From contig NZ_WRXO01000002.1 in assembly GCF_009758125.1 (NCBI RefSeq), positions 682,001-746,000 of the forward strand: DNA of 64,000 bases, read 5' to 3'. The stretch's first letter is position 1. Each line of letters opens with the position of its first letter. The position numbers and the translations under genes were made by a program. Below, piece by piece: positions 1-8,675 of the stretch. The notes under the pieces were generated by a model that saw only the letters and a program-made list of their open reading frames with translations, was not told the origin of the DNA and did not search any database. The stretch comes from Chitinophaga oryziterrae (GTDB taxonomy: Bacteria; Bacteroidota; Bacteroidia; Chitinophagales; Chitinophagaceae).

Positions 1-229
1 CATATTGTCAGTTATTTCCTGTAAAAATAGGAAGAAGAAAGAAAAGGAAAAATTCTATGAGATAAAGACGTGTAACCATTTTACACATAATACGTTATAC
101 CTGTTATACACGCCGCTATGCGGGGGAAAACAAATTTACGCATGAAAGAAAAAACGTGTAGGTTTGTAATGATTAGCATACCAATATAACAAGCCAGACG
201 TTTATAATAAACAAAACAAATCTATACAG
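1..229. other. Upstream intergenic region with short repeats
   Basis: No gene was found in this stretch. It holds an inverted repeat, GTGTAA at 70-75 facing TTACAC at 81-86. It also holds two direct copies of GTTATAC at 94-100 and 103-109. Promoter-like boxes point both ways: CAAATTTA at 131-138 reads as TAAATTTG leftward, and TAGGTTTG at 159-166 reads rightward. The region may be a divergent promoter, but the left-hand gene would lie outside the window. Confidence 0.4.
159..166 (+). promoter_or_regulatory. Putative -7 promoter box (TAGGTTTG)
   Basis: The sequence matches the Bacteroidota sigma-A -7 consensus TAnnTTTG. It lies 63 bases before the GTG start at 230, giving a predicted 5' UTR of roughly 55 bases. 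No convincing -33 TTTG was seen, so this is tentative. Confidence 0.35.
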
Positions 230-1081
230 GTGAAAAAACTACACTTATTCGTGCTCTTACTACTGGTAGTGGGCGGCTTGCAGGCTCAGGACAACAGCTC
301 AACAGAGAAGTCCGCGAAAGAAGAGCGGGAGCAGAAAAAGTTGAAACGTATTTCATTATTTAAGCAGCTGGAAGAAGGGGAGAACTTATACCAGAGAGAA
401 TTCTCCGGAGGTGCCCGTATCAATACGGATGGCTGGAGCGGTTTCCTTGAAATGGGCCGTCGCAAATCCAGGGAAAAAGTAACCTACTATCAGTTTGAGT
501 TTGCAGAGAAGAAAAATCCTAAAGAAGATAAAAAGCCAGGTTCCATAAAAGATATTGACCAGTATGGTTTTGTGTATTCTGAAAAACCGTACATCTACGG
601 AAAGAAGAATAACTTTTACCAGGCAAAACTGGGTATCGGGCAGCAACGCCTGATCGGGGGAAAAGGCAATAAGAACGGGGTGCTGGTAAATGCTATCTTT
701 TATGGCGGTTTGTCCGTTGGCCTCTTAAAACCTTATTACCTGAATATAGTAGATCCTAACACCGGTAATGCAGTACAGGCTAAATACGGCGAAAATGCCG
801 CATATGACCAGGCATTTACGGACAGGTCTGCTATTATCGGTGGTGCCGGCTTCGGTAAAGGCTGGGGGGAACTGACCATCGTACCTGGTGCACATGCTAA
901 AACAGGGTTACGGTTCGACTGGGCCCGGTTCAATGAAGTAGTCAGCGCCCTGGAAGTAGGGGTAAATGCAGAATATTATACCAAAGACATTCCATTGATG
1001 GTATTTCAGCCTGATAAGAAGTTCTTTTTTAATGCATATTTGGCCTTACAGTTCGGAAAGCGCTGGGACAAGAAGAAATAA
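230..1081 (+). CDS. Secreted protein of unknown function
   Basis: This 283-residue protein is not recognised as a named family. It begins with GTG and has a clear Sec signal peptide: two lysines, a leucine/valine-rich core, and a likely cut after LQAQ near residue 20. The next 30 residues are highly charged (KSAKEEREQKKLKR). The remainder is rich in aromatic and glycine residues with alternating hydrophobic stretches, and the protein ends in a strand-like segment (FNAYLALQFGKRW). That pattern suggests an outer-membrane or periplasmic beta-structured protein. It stands upstream of lipA but has its own putative promoter, and lipA has another, so the two need not be co-transcribed. Confidence 0.8.
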   Translation: MKKLHLFVLLLLVVGGLQAQDNSSTEKSAKEEREQKKLKRISLFKQLEEGENLYQREFSGGARINTDGWSGFLEMGRRKSREKVTYYQFEFAEKKNPKEDKKPGSIKDIDQYGFVYSEKPYIYGKKNNFYQAKLGIGQQRLIGGKGNKNGVLVNAIFYGGLSVGLLKPYYLNIVDPNTGNAVQAKYGENAAYDQAFTDRSAIIGGAGFGKGWGELTIVPGAHAKTGLRFDWARFNEVVSALEVGVNAEYYTKDIPLMVFQPDKKFFFNAYLALQFGKRWDKKK

Positions 1082-1093
1082 CCAGATAAGTAG

Positions 1094-1101
1094 TAAATTT
1101 G
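1094..1101 (+). promoter_or_regulatory. Putative lipA -7 promoter box (TAAATTTG)
   Basis: This exact match to TAnnTTTG lies 22 bases before the lipA ATG. A purine-rich AAAGAAAGG follows at 1109-1117 and may act as a ribosome binding site. It suggests lipA can be transcribed separately from the upstream gene. Confidence 0.45.
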
Positions 1102-1123
1102 TAGCCTAAAGAAAGGATCAGAG

Positions 1124-2050
1124 ATGGAAGAAACACTCATAACTACTTCAACACCATGCAGTACGGTAGCTGCGACAACGGATGTTCCAAGGGTTAAAAA
1201 ACCGGACTGGCTTCGTGTTAAGCTGCCAATAGGAGAAAGCTATAAACAGGTTCGTAACCTGGTTGATACACATAAATTACACACCATTTGCGAAAGCGGT
1301 AACTGTCCTAATATGGGAGAGTGCTGGGGAGCCGGTACTGCTACCTTCATGATATTAGGTAATATCTGCACACGTAGCTGCGGTTTTTGCGCTGTTGCTA
1401 CCGGCAGACCAGAGGCTGTTGATTATGACGAACCTCAGCGTGTAGCCGAAGCTATTTACCTGATGAAGGTAAAACATGCGGTGATCACTTCTGTAGACAG
1501 GGACGAACTGAAAGATGGCGGTTCCATTATATGGGCCAATACTATCAAGGCTATCCGGGCATTAAACGCGGATACCACCCTGGAAACCCTCATCCCGGAC
1601 TTCCGCGGACAATGGGAAAACCTTCAACGCATCATCGATGTGGCCCCTGAAGTGGTGTCTCATAACCTTGAAACAGTAGAAAGACTTACCAAACAGGTAC
1701 GTATCCAGGCCAAATACCACCGTAGCCTGGAAGTGATCCGCCGGCTGAAAGATGGTGGTATGCGCACCAAAAGCGGTATCATGCTGGGATTAGGCGAAAA
1801 CAAAGAAGAAGTAGTTCAGGCCATGCAGGACCTTTACGACAACGGTTGTGACGTAATAACCCTGGGACAATACCTGCAACCCACCCCCAAACATTTACCG
1901 GTAGTACGTTTTGTACACCCTGATGAATTCGCGGAATTGCGTGAAATAGGCTATAACATGGGCCTCGATTATGTTGAATCGGGACCACTGGTAAGGTCTT
2001 CCTATCATGCAGAGAAGCATATTCATAGTGGACGTACACTTAATAAATAA
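1124..2050 (+). CDS. lipA: Lipoyl synthase
   Basis: LipA inserts two sulfur atoms into octanoyl groups carried by the E2 and H proteins of 2-oxoacid dehydrogenases and the glycine cleavage system. It is a cytoplasmic radical-SAM enzyme. Both iron-sulfur sites are visible: the auxiliary cluster motif [12 protein letters not shown] (Cys56, Cys61, Cys67) and the radical-SAM motif CTRSCGFC (Cys82, Cys86, Cys89). The C-terminal RSSY motif that supplies the serine ligand is near residue 291. The length of 308 residues is normal for the family. No lipB is adjacent. A strong hairpin terminator follows within 15 bases of the stop codon, so the gene ends its transcription unit. Confidence 0.97.
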   Translation: MEETLITTSTPCSTVAATTDVPRVKKPDWLRVKLPIGESYKQVRNLVDTHKLHTICESGNCPNMGECWGAGTATFMILGNICTRSCGFCAVATGRPEAVDYDEPQRVAEAIYLMKVKHAVITSVDRDELKDGGSIIWANTIKAIRALNADTTLETLIPDFRGQWENLQRIIDVAPEVVSHNLETVERLTKQVRIQAKYHRSLEVIRRLKDGGMRTKSGIMLGLGENKEEVVQAMQDLYDNGCDVITLGQYLQPTPKHLPVVRFVHPDEFAELREIGYNMGLDYVESGPLVRSSYHAEKHIHSGRTLNK

Positions 2051-2060
2051 TAAACTGATT

Positions 2061-2093
2061 AAAAAAATCCATCAACGGTGATGGATTTTTTTA
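2061..2093 (+). terminator. Rho-independent terminator after lipA
   Basis: A hairpin pairs AAAAAATCCATCA with TGATGGATTTTTT around the short loop ACGG, and a T-run follows. It begins 10 bases after the lipA stop codon. Confidence 0.85.
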
Positions 2094-2118
2094 TTTGTGG
2101 TATATCTTCGCATCTCAG

Positions 2119-2251
2119 TTACCTGCAGATTAACCAGGTAAAACCCTGTTAAAACAGATCATTAAGCTAAACCTACCTGATTGCCTTTTTAGTGCAAAAA
2201 TTTGTATATATCAAATATTTAAGAACAATCATGTTTTTATTATTGTTCTTA
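2119..2251. promoter_or_regulatory. Inverted repeats upstream of the efflux operon
   Basis: Three dyads lie between the lipA terminator and the TolC-type gene. They are TTACCTG/CAGGTAA at 2119-2141, CTGTT/AACAG at 2146-2157, and a perfect 10-base pair TAAGAACAAT/ATTGTTCTTA at 2220-2251 with a 12-base spacer. Such dyads are typical sites for dimeric repressors of efflux pumps. No regulator gene is adjacent, so the binding protein is unknown. The third dyad could also form an RNA hairpin. Confidence 0.4.
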
Positions 2252-2290
2252 CGATTGGTCTAAAGAAGAATCTGATTGTCAAAACCTTTT

Positions 2291-3616
2291 ATGAAAAGAG
2301 TATTTTACCTGACCGCTGTCTTGGGAGTGTGGCTGTGCAATGCTAACGCATTCGCACAACAGGTCCCCGATTCACTATTGTCTCAAGCAACCCTGCAGAA
2401 CTGTATTCAGTATGCATTGTCTCATCAGCCTGTTGTGAAACAGTCCAGAATTGATGAAGAAATCACGGAATATAGTATTAAAAGTAAGCTGGCAGACTGG
2501 TATCCCCAGATTGGGCTCGACTTTAATCTGCAGCATTACCTGAAATTGCCAACCAGTTATTTTAATGGTAGTGCAATCACTACCGGAGTGGCAAACTCCT
2601 CCGCAGCAGCCTTCTCGCTGAACCAGAACATCTTTACCCGCGATCTCCTGCTGGCAGGAAGAACGGCCAAAGATGTACGTACACAAGCGAAACAGAACAC
2701 GCAGAGCAACCAGATTGATGTAGTAAGCAATGTAAGCAAAGCATATTATGATATGCTGCTCACACAGAAACAAGTGGAAGTACTGAATGAAGATATCGTT
2801 CGCCTGGAACGCAGCCTGAAAGATGCTTATAATCAATATCAGGGCGGTGTTGTAGATAAGACAGACTATAAGCGGGCTACCATTTCACTCAATAATACCA
2901 AAGCACAGAAGAAAACCGGGGAAGAAACCCTGGTGGCCAAATATGCTTACCTGAAGCAGTTAATGGGATATCCTGTTAACGGACAACTGAACCTGGTATA
3001 CGATACCATGAAGATGACCCAGGAAGTACAACTGGATACAAACGTAAGTGTAGCCTACGAAACAAGGATAGAATACCAGTTGCTGCAAACACAACGTAGC
3101 CTGCTGGCAGCAGAACTGAAATATAATAAGTGGAGTTTCTTACCAACTGTATCGGCCTTCGCTAATTATAACTTCGCGTACCTGCATCCGGAGTTCTCAA
3201 AGCTGTACAGTCATGATTATCCCAACTCACTGGTGGGCCTTCAGTTATCACTGCCCATCTTCCAGGGATCTAAAAGACTGCATAACATCAAACAGGCGGA
3301 ACTACAGTTAAAACGTAGCGACTGGGATGTGGAAGCATTAAAGAACCAGATCAATACAGAATATACACAGGCCATGTCTGCCTACAAAAGTAACTTAAAC
3401 GAGTACCTCGTATTAAAGGAGAACATGGATCTGGCAAAGGAAGTATATGATCTGATAGAATTGCAGTACAGGGAAGGTATCAAAGCTTACCTGGAAGTGA
3501 TCACCGCCCAGACGGATCTCCGTGCCGCACAACTGAACTATTATAATGCCATGTACACTGTACTGTCGAGCAAAATAGATCTGGAACGTGCATTAGGTAC
3601 AATAACAACTAACTAA
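2291..3616 (+). CDS. TolC-family outer membrane efflux channel
   Basis: This is the outer-membrane exit duct of a tripartite efflux pump. The protein has a signal peptide (MKRVFYLTAVLGVW, cut near AFAQQ) and the duplicated helical-hairpin layout of the TolC/OEP family, with long coiled-coil stretches rich in Gln, Ala, Leu and Asn and strand segments such as FSLNQNIF and VGLQLSLPIF. I chose the ATG at 2291 because it starts directly on the signal peptide; an in-frame TTG at 2276 would add five residues. It is the first gene of a three-gene unit, 47 bases ahead of the adaptor gene. The substrate cannot be told from sequence. Confidence 0.93.
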   Translation: MKRVFYLTAVLGVWLCNANAFAQQVPDSLLSQATLQNCIQYALSHQPVVKQSRIDEEITEYSIKSKLADWYPQIGLDFNLQHYLKLPTSYFNGSAITTGVANSSAAAFSLNQNIFTRDLLLAGRTAKDVRTQAKQNTQSNQIDVVSNVSKAYYDMLLTQKQVEVLNEDIVRLERSLKDAYNQYQGGVVDKTDYKRATISLNNTKAQKKTGEETLVAKYAYLKQLMGYPVNGQLNLVYDTMKMTQEVQLDTNVSVAYETRIEYQLLQTQRSLLAAELKYNKWSFLPTVSAFANYNFAYLHPEFSKLYSHDYPNSLVGLQLSLPIFQGSKRLHNIKQAELQLKRSDWDVEALKNQINTEYTQAMSAYKSNLNEYLVLKENMDLAKEVYDLIELQYREGIKAYLEVITAQTDLRAAQLNYYNAMYTVLSSKIDLERALGTITTN

Positions 3617-3663
3617 TTAAAGGTAACTGGCCGTAAGGTCATTGAAAGGACAAATATATAGAG

Positions 3664-4800
3664 ATGAAAACAAAGCAACACATTCTCCTCATTGGCGCTA
3701 CAGGTGTATTTTTCCTGGCTTCATGCAAAGGCCCGGGCCAGAAAGCAGCCATGGTAATGCCTCCAACACCGGTAAATGTTGCAACTGCAACACAGGGTTC
3801 TGCTATTTATTACGATAAATACCCTGCTACAGTGGTATCACTGAGCCAGGTAGAACTGCGTGCCCAGGTGGCTGGTTATATTACCGGTATCTTCTTCAAA
3901 GAAGGAGAAGTAGTGCAGAAGGGTAAACCCCTCTATGAAATAGACCGTCGTAAATATGAAGCTGCTTACGCACAGGCAGAAGCAAACATCGCCAGTGCCA
4001 AAGCAAACTTCAACAAAGCACAGAAAGATGCGGACCGTTATCACCGTCTGGCAGAACAGGATGCAATTGCCCGCCAGACTTTAGATAACGCTGACGCTGC
4101 GCTGGAAACGAACCGCAGCCAGGTAGCTGCTGCCAATGCACAGTTGCTGGCCGCTAAAACAGACTTAGACTACTCCTATATAAGAGCGCCTTTCACAGGT
4201 CGTATAGGTATCTCCCAGGTGAAACTGGGAGCCCAGGTTAGTCCGGGTACTACACTGCTGAATACCATGTCCAGCGAGAATCCGATTGCTGTTGACTTCG
4301 TGGTGAGTGAAACGGATATTCACCGTTTTGCATCCCTGCAAGGTAAAACGATCAACCCGGCAGAAGATTCCACTTTCCGTCTGCAGTTACCTGATGGTAC
4401 TGCTTACGCAGAACGTGGTAAGATCATTGTGATAGACCGTGGTGTAGATAATCAAACTGCTACTATCAAAGTACGTATTGAGTTCAACAATCCTAAAGAC
4501 GAACTGAAAGATGGTATGAGCTGCGTATTACGCGTACTGAACGATCAGTCAGGAGAACATGTGATCATCCCTTACAAAGCCGTAGTGGAACAAATGGGTG
4601 AATACTTTGTGTTTATCTCAAAAGATACTACAGCAGAACAGCGTAAGATCCACCTGGGGCCACGTCTGAGAGATCAGATCGTAGTACTGGACGGAGTGAA
4701 TGCAGGAGAAAAGGTGATCACAGAGGGCTTCCAGCGTTTACGTGATGGTGGTAAAATAGATACAGCGGCAAAACAACAACCGCCGGCTGCTAAGAAATAG
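3664..4800 (+). CDS. RND efflux periplasmic adaptor (membrane fusion lipoprotein)
   Basis: This AcrA/MexA-type adaptor joins the inner-membrane pump to the outer-membrane channel. A lipobox LASC at residues 18-21 predicts a lipid-anchored Cys21. The family's parts appear in order: a lipoyl-like half motif (LRAQVAGYITGIFFKEGEVV), an alpha-helical hairpin of alanine/asparagine-rich heptads (about residues 100-160), the second lipoyl half (YIRAPFTGRIG), and beta-barrel and membrane-proximal domains. Its 378 residues are typical. The pump gene starts 25 bases downstream. Confidence 0.96.
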   Translation: MKTKQHILLIGATGVFFLASCKGPGQKAAMVMPPTPVNVATATQGSAIYYDKYPATVVSLSQVELRAQVAGYITGIFFKEGEVVQKGKPLYEIDRRKYEAAYAQAEANIASAKANFNKAQKDADRYHRLAEQDAIARQTLDNADAALETNRSQVAAANAQLLAAKTDLDYSYIRAPFTGRIGISQVKLGAQVSPGTTLLNTMSSENPIAVDFVVSETDIHRFASLQGKTINPAEDSTFRLQLPDGTAYAERGKIIVIDRGVDNQTATIKVRIEFNNPKDELKDGMSCVLRVLNDQSGEHVIIPYKAVVEQMGEYFVFISKDTTAEQRKIHLGPRLRDQIVVLDGVNAGEKVITEGFQRLRDGGKIDTAAKQQPPAAKK

Positions 4801-4825
4801 TTTTTAGAATCAATAGAAGAAGATC

Positions 4826-7800
4826 ATGATTGCAAATACTTTTATACGCAGACCCGTAACAGCGATAGTGATATCTCTCGTGCTGGTGCTGGTAGGGCTG
4901 CTGGCCATGATGAATCTGCCCATTGGGCAGTATCCTGAGATCTCTCCGCCAACGGTGCAGGTAACAGGTACGTATACCGGTGCGGATGCCCAGACTGTAG
5001 AGCAAACCGTAGCTACACCCGTAGAAGTACAGGTGAATGGTACGCCCGGTATGACTTACATGTCCAGTAACAGTACCAACAGTGGAGCCATGACGCTCAC
5101 GGTTAACTTTGAAGTAGGTACGGACATTAACATTGCTGCTCTGGACGTTCAGAACCGTGTGGGTATCGCACAGCCTACGCTTCCGCAGGAAGTACAGCGT
5201 TTGGGCCTTACCGTAAGAAAGCGTAATCCCAGTATCCTGTTACTGGTGGCGCTGTTCTCACCTAAAGGATCACACGACATTACATTTCTCGATAACTACA
5301 CGAACGTATTTATAAAGGATGCGTTACTGCGTGCAAAAGGGGTGGGTGATATCTTCACCCGTGCGGACGACTTCAGTATGCGTCTGTGGCTGAAACCTGA
5401 TAAGCTGGCCCAGATGGGTGTAACAGCTGATGAGGTGAAGGCGGCTATCACTGAACAGAATGCGCAGATCGCAGCAGGTTCCGTAGGTGCGCCTCCACAA
5501 AAGACCGGGCAAACATACGAATACACCATCTTTGTGAAAGGCCGTTTAACCACAGCCGAAGAATTTGGTAACATCATTATCAAATCCCGTCCTTCCGATG
5601 GATCACTGGTATACCTGAAAGATGTAGCCCGCGTGGAACTGGGTAAATTCAACTACAGCGGTAACTCTTTCGTAGATGGTAAAAGAGCTTCTTACCTGCT
5701 GGTTTACCAGGCGCCGGGTAGTAACGCTATTGAAACAGCAGATGCCGTATACGCTACAATGGCAGAACTGAAAAAGTCTTTCCCCGCCGACGTGGATTAT
5801 GTAGTTCCTTTCGAGTCCGTATCCGTGGTACAGGTGTCTATCCATGAAGTGGTAGAAACACTGCTGGAAGCACTCGGTCTGGTGGTACTGGTGGTATTCC
5901 TCTTCCTGCAAAGCTGGAGAGCGACTATCATCCCTGTATTAGCTATTCCGGTATCCATTATCGCTACTTTCATCTTCTTCATACCTCTGGGCTTTACCAT
6001 CAACACATTGACCCTGTTCGGTTTCGTACTGGCCATCGGTATAGTGGTGGATGATGCCATCGTGGTGGTGGAGGCGGTCCAGCATAATATGGACCACGAG
6101 AAGATGTCGCCAAAAGATGCTACCTACCAGGCCATGAAAGATATCTCCGGACCCGTAATCGCCATTGCCCTGATCCTGGCAGCGGTGTTTATCCCGGTAG
6201 GGTTCATTCCTGGTATCGTAGGACGTTTGTATCAGCAGTTTGCGATCACTATCGCCATCTCTGTACTGATCTCTGCGTTCATCGCGCTTTCCTTAACACC
6301 GGCATTATGTACGCTGATCTTAAGGCCAAGTAACTTAGGTGCGCATTCCAAAGGACTGAACAAATTCTTCTATAAGTTCAACATATGGTTCTCTCACGTT
6401 ACCAGCCGTTATTCACTGGGTGTGAAAAAGAGTATCCGTCTGGGCCGTTATGTAGCAATCATTTTGTTATGTATCATGGTAGGTACACTGTTACTGTTCA
6501 GAAATAAACCAACAGGATTTATTCCTATAGAAGATGATGGCCGCTTGTACATCACCTTCGATCTTCCGGAATCATCTTCTACAGAACGTACCGTAACGGT
6601 GTTACGCGAAATGATGCATAAGCTGGATAGTGTAAAAGGTATTGCGCACTACGCTGCATTAGGAGGTTTGAACGTTGTGAGTTTTGCTACAAAATCCAAC
6701 AGTGCTACTATTTTCTGTCAGCTGAAACCATGGGATAAGAGAAAATCCAAAGCGTTACAGATTGGCGCTATTGCAGCAGAAATACAGGGTAAACTGGCAC
6801 ACTGGAAAGAAGCCAGTTCTGTAGTGATCCAGCCACCGGCTATTCCTGGTTTGGGTAGTACAGCGGGATTCTCTTTTATCCTGGAACAGAAAAGCGGTAA
6901 CTCCGATATCAAAGCTTTCGAAGCAGTACTGCAGAAGTTCGTAGGCGCTGTCAATCAACGTCCTGAAATAGGACGTGCCTTCTCTTTCTTTACGGCCCGT
7001 ACACCCGGTTATCAACTGGAAATAGACCGTGAAAAAGCCAAGAAGATGGGGGTACAGATTTCCTCTATTGCTACTGCATTACAGACTTACCTGGGTAGCT
7101 CTTATGTGAATGACTTCACCATCTACGGGCGTAACTTCCGCGTGTTAACACAGGCAGATTCTACTTACCGTGGTGATATCAAAGACCTGGGACAATACTT
7201 CGTACGTAATACTAACGGAGATATGGTGCCGCTGAACGTCCTTACCTCTTATAAGGTGATAGAAAGTGCGCCGGTAGTATCGCATTATAACCTGTTCCGT
7301 TCTGCGGAAATAAATGGTAGTCCTGCTCCTGGTTACAGTAGTGGTGACGCTATCAACGCCCTGAAGGAAGTCGCCGCAGAAGTATTACCGGAAGGATATG
7401 GATATGAGTTCTCCGGGTTAAGCCGTGAGGAGTTATTATCCGGTTCCAAAACGATTTACATCTTCGCCTTATCCATCATCTTCGTGTTCCTGTTCCTGGC
7501 CGCATTGTACGAGAGCTGGTCTGTGCCATTCTCTGTATTGCTGGCAGTACCATTGGGCGCATTTGGTGCGATAGTAACACTTACCTTCCTGCCTAATCTG
7601 AATAATAACGTATACGCACAGATTGGTTTGATTACGCTGATAGGATTGTCGGCAAAGAATGCGATCCTGATCGTGGAGTATGCGAAGGAACGTGTAGACA
7701 GGGGAATGGAACTGGTAACAGCCACCGTGGAAGCAGCCAAGCTGCGTTTACGTCCTATCATCATGACTTCCCTCGCCTTCCTGCTCGGTATCTTACCGCT

Positions 7801-7999
7801 GGTACTGGCAACAGGTGCAGGTGCTGAATCCCGTAAAACAATGGGCTGGACAGTATTAGGTGGTATGTTTACTGCTACCTTCCTGGCTATCTTCGTTGTA
7901 CCGGTATTGTATGTACTGGTTACCCGCCTGGCTTACGGTAAAGATAAACTGAAAGCTATGCAGGAGAATTACAAAGTAATGCAGCATACAGACGTGTAA
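4826..7999 (+). CDS. RND multidrug efflux pump, AcrB/HAE1 type
   Basis: This 1057-residue inner-membrane proton antiporter has the duplicated RND architecture: a first transmembrane helix, a large periplasmic loop, six helices, then the same order repeated. The proton-relay aspartates are present as the pair Asp409-Asp410 in IGIVVDDAIVVVE of TM4. The matching TM10 lysine is present in LSAKNAILIVEYAKE. The N-terminus MIANTFIRRPVTA is characteristic of the HAE1 family. It is the last gene of the channel-adaptor-pump operon and is followed by a strong terminator. Likely substrates are hydrophobic compounds, bile salts or drugs, but this is inference from the family. Confidence 0.97.
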   Translation: MIANTFIRRPVTAIVISLVLVLVGLLAMMNLPIGQYPEISPPTVQVTGTYTGADAQTVEQTVATPVEVQVNGTPGMTYMSSNSTNSGAMTLTVNFEVGTDINIAALDVQNRVGIAQPTLPQEVQRLGLTVRKRNPSILLLVALFSPKGSHDITFLDNYTNVFIKDALLRAKGVGDIFTRADDFSMRLWLKPDKLAQMGVTADEVKAAITEQNAQIAAGSVGAPPQKTGQTYEYTIFVKGRLTTAEEFGNIIIKSRPSDGSLVYLKDVARVELGKFNYSGNSFVDGKRASYLLVYQAPGSNAIETADAVYATMAELKKSFPADVDYVVPFESVSVVQVSIHEVVETLLEALGLVVLVVFLFLQSWRATIIPVLAIPVSIIATFIFFIPLGFTINTLTLFGFVLAIGIVVDDAIVVVEAVQHNMDHEKMSPKDATYQAMKDISGPVIAIALILAAVFIPVGFIPGIVGRLYQQFAITIAISVLISAFIALSLTPALCTLILRPSNLGAHSKGLNKFFYKFNIWFSHVTSRYSLGVKKSIRLGRYVAIILLCIMVGTLLLFRNKPTGFIPIEDDGRLYITFDLPESSSTERTVTVLREMMHKLDSVKGIAHYAALGGLNVVSFATKSNSATIFCQLKPWDKRKSKALQIGAIAAEIQGKLAHWKEASSVVIQPPAIPGLGSTAGFSFILEQKSGNSDIKAFEAVLQKFVGAVNQRPEIGRAFSFFTARTPGYQLEIDREKAKKMGVQISSIATALQTYLGSSYVNDFTIYGRNFRVLTQADSTYRGDIKDLGQYFVRNTNGDMVPLNVLTSYKVIESAPVVSHYNLFRSAEINGSPAPGYSSGDAINALKEVAAEVLPEGYGYEFSGLSREELLSGSKTIYIFALSIIFVFLFLAALYESWSVPFSVLLAVPLGAFGAIVTLTFLPNLNNNVYAQIGLITLIGLSAKNAILIVEYAKERVDRGMELVTATVEAAKLRLRPIIMTSLAFLLGILPLVLATGAGAESRKTMGWTVLGGMFTATFLAIFVVPVLYVLVTRLAYGKDKLKAMQENYKVMQHTDV

Positions 8000-8014
8000 A
8001 AATATATAACCAAC

Positions 8015-8052
8015 AAAAAAGGCCTCATAACACACGTTATGAGGCCTTTTTT
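8015..8052. terminator. Bidirectional terminator between pump gene and anti-sigma-like gene
   Basis: A perfect hairpin pairs AAAAAAGGCCTCATAAC with GTTATGAGGCCTTTTTT around the loop ACAC. A-runs and T-runs on both sides let it serve the two convergent genes. Confidence 0.92.
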
Positions 8053-8069
8053 AATACTTATTTTTCATT

Positions 8070-8474
8070 CTATTTTTGCATGGCTGCCAGGTAGAAAACA
8101 ATAGCTGCCAACACAGAGAGGGCAATCATGGATAACAATGCGATTAAGACTATTTTCCAGCCAATATGTACAGACATATTGTAATTACTGGAAGGGGCTG
8201 TAACGGTATTGTATTTTATGTTATAAGAGTAAGTTTGTTCATCCACACTTTCCGCTGCAATCTGCTGCATCAGTGCCGATTTAATATGCGCTGGTGGTAA
8301 CGCTGCATCTTTAAACGCAGCTCTTTCTATGCGCCGCTCTACCGCATCCATTTCTGTTTGCAGCTCAGGGAAAATACTCAGGTGTATTTCCAACTCCCTT
8401 TTCTCTTCGGGAGTCGCAAATCCTAAGAAGTACTTTTCGAGGATTCCATCTGATATATAACGCTCGTATTCCAT
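8070..8474 (-). CDS. Anti-sigma-factor-like membrane protein (short form)
   Basis: The first 70 residues (ISDGILEKYFLGFATPEEKRELE, then a conserved-looking helical stretch ending in PPAHIK) resemble the N-terminal cytoplasmic domain of Bacteroidota RskA-like anti-sigma factors. One transmembrane helix follows at about residues 105-131 (IVLIALLSMIALSVLAAIVF). The protein then stops after a few residues, so the usual extracytoplasmic C-terminal domain is absent. No ECF sigma gene is adjacent, so the partner is unknown. It may be a naturally short or truncated anti-sigma factor. Confidence 0.7.
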   Translation of the reverse strand: MEYERYISDGILEKYFLGFATPEEKRELEIHLSIFPELQTEMDAVERRIERAAFKDAALPPAHIKSALMQQIAAESVDEQTYSYNIKYNTVTAPSSNYNMSVHIGWKIVLIALLSMIALSVLAAIVFYLAAMQK

Positions 8475-8601
8475 ATATTCCTATAAGGCAATTTCTCAAG
8501 TTAACACACCCATTACACCGGGTGGAGAATAAGCAGAGTTGTAAAGTTGCTGAAAAACTTAGACAATTAATTATCCAAAGTAGTTTTATTGAAGCTTATT
8601 A

Positions 8602-8658
8602 ACAAAAAAAATACGGATTATAAATATATGTTTAAACATCATATTCATAATCCGTATT
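8602..8658 (-). terminator. Terminator after the AsmA gene
   Basis: A hairpin pairs AATACGGATTAT (8610-8621) with ATAATCCGTATT (8647-8658), with further inner AATAT/ATATT pairing. Read on the minus strand, the stem is followed by a run of seven Ts, so it terminates the AsmA transcript. Confidence 0.8.
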
Positions 8659-8675
8659 CTTCTTATAATGAAGGC

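Noticed and set aside
1..3. CAT at the first bases as an ATG of a leftward gene
   Set aside because: Three bases cannot support a gene; only the leftward promoter-like box hints at one.
2276..2290. TTG start for the TolC-type gene
   Set aside because: It adds five residues before a signal peptide that begins naturally at the ATG at 2291; it cannot be fully excluded.
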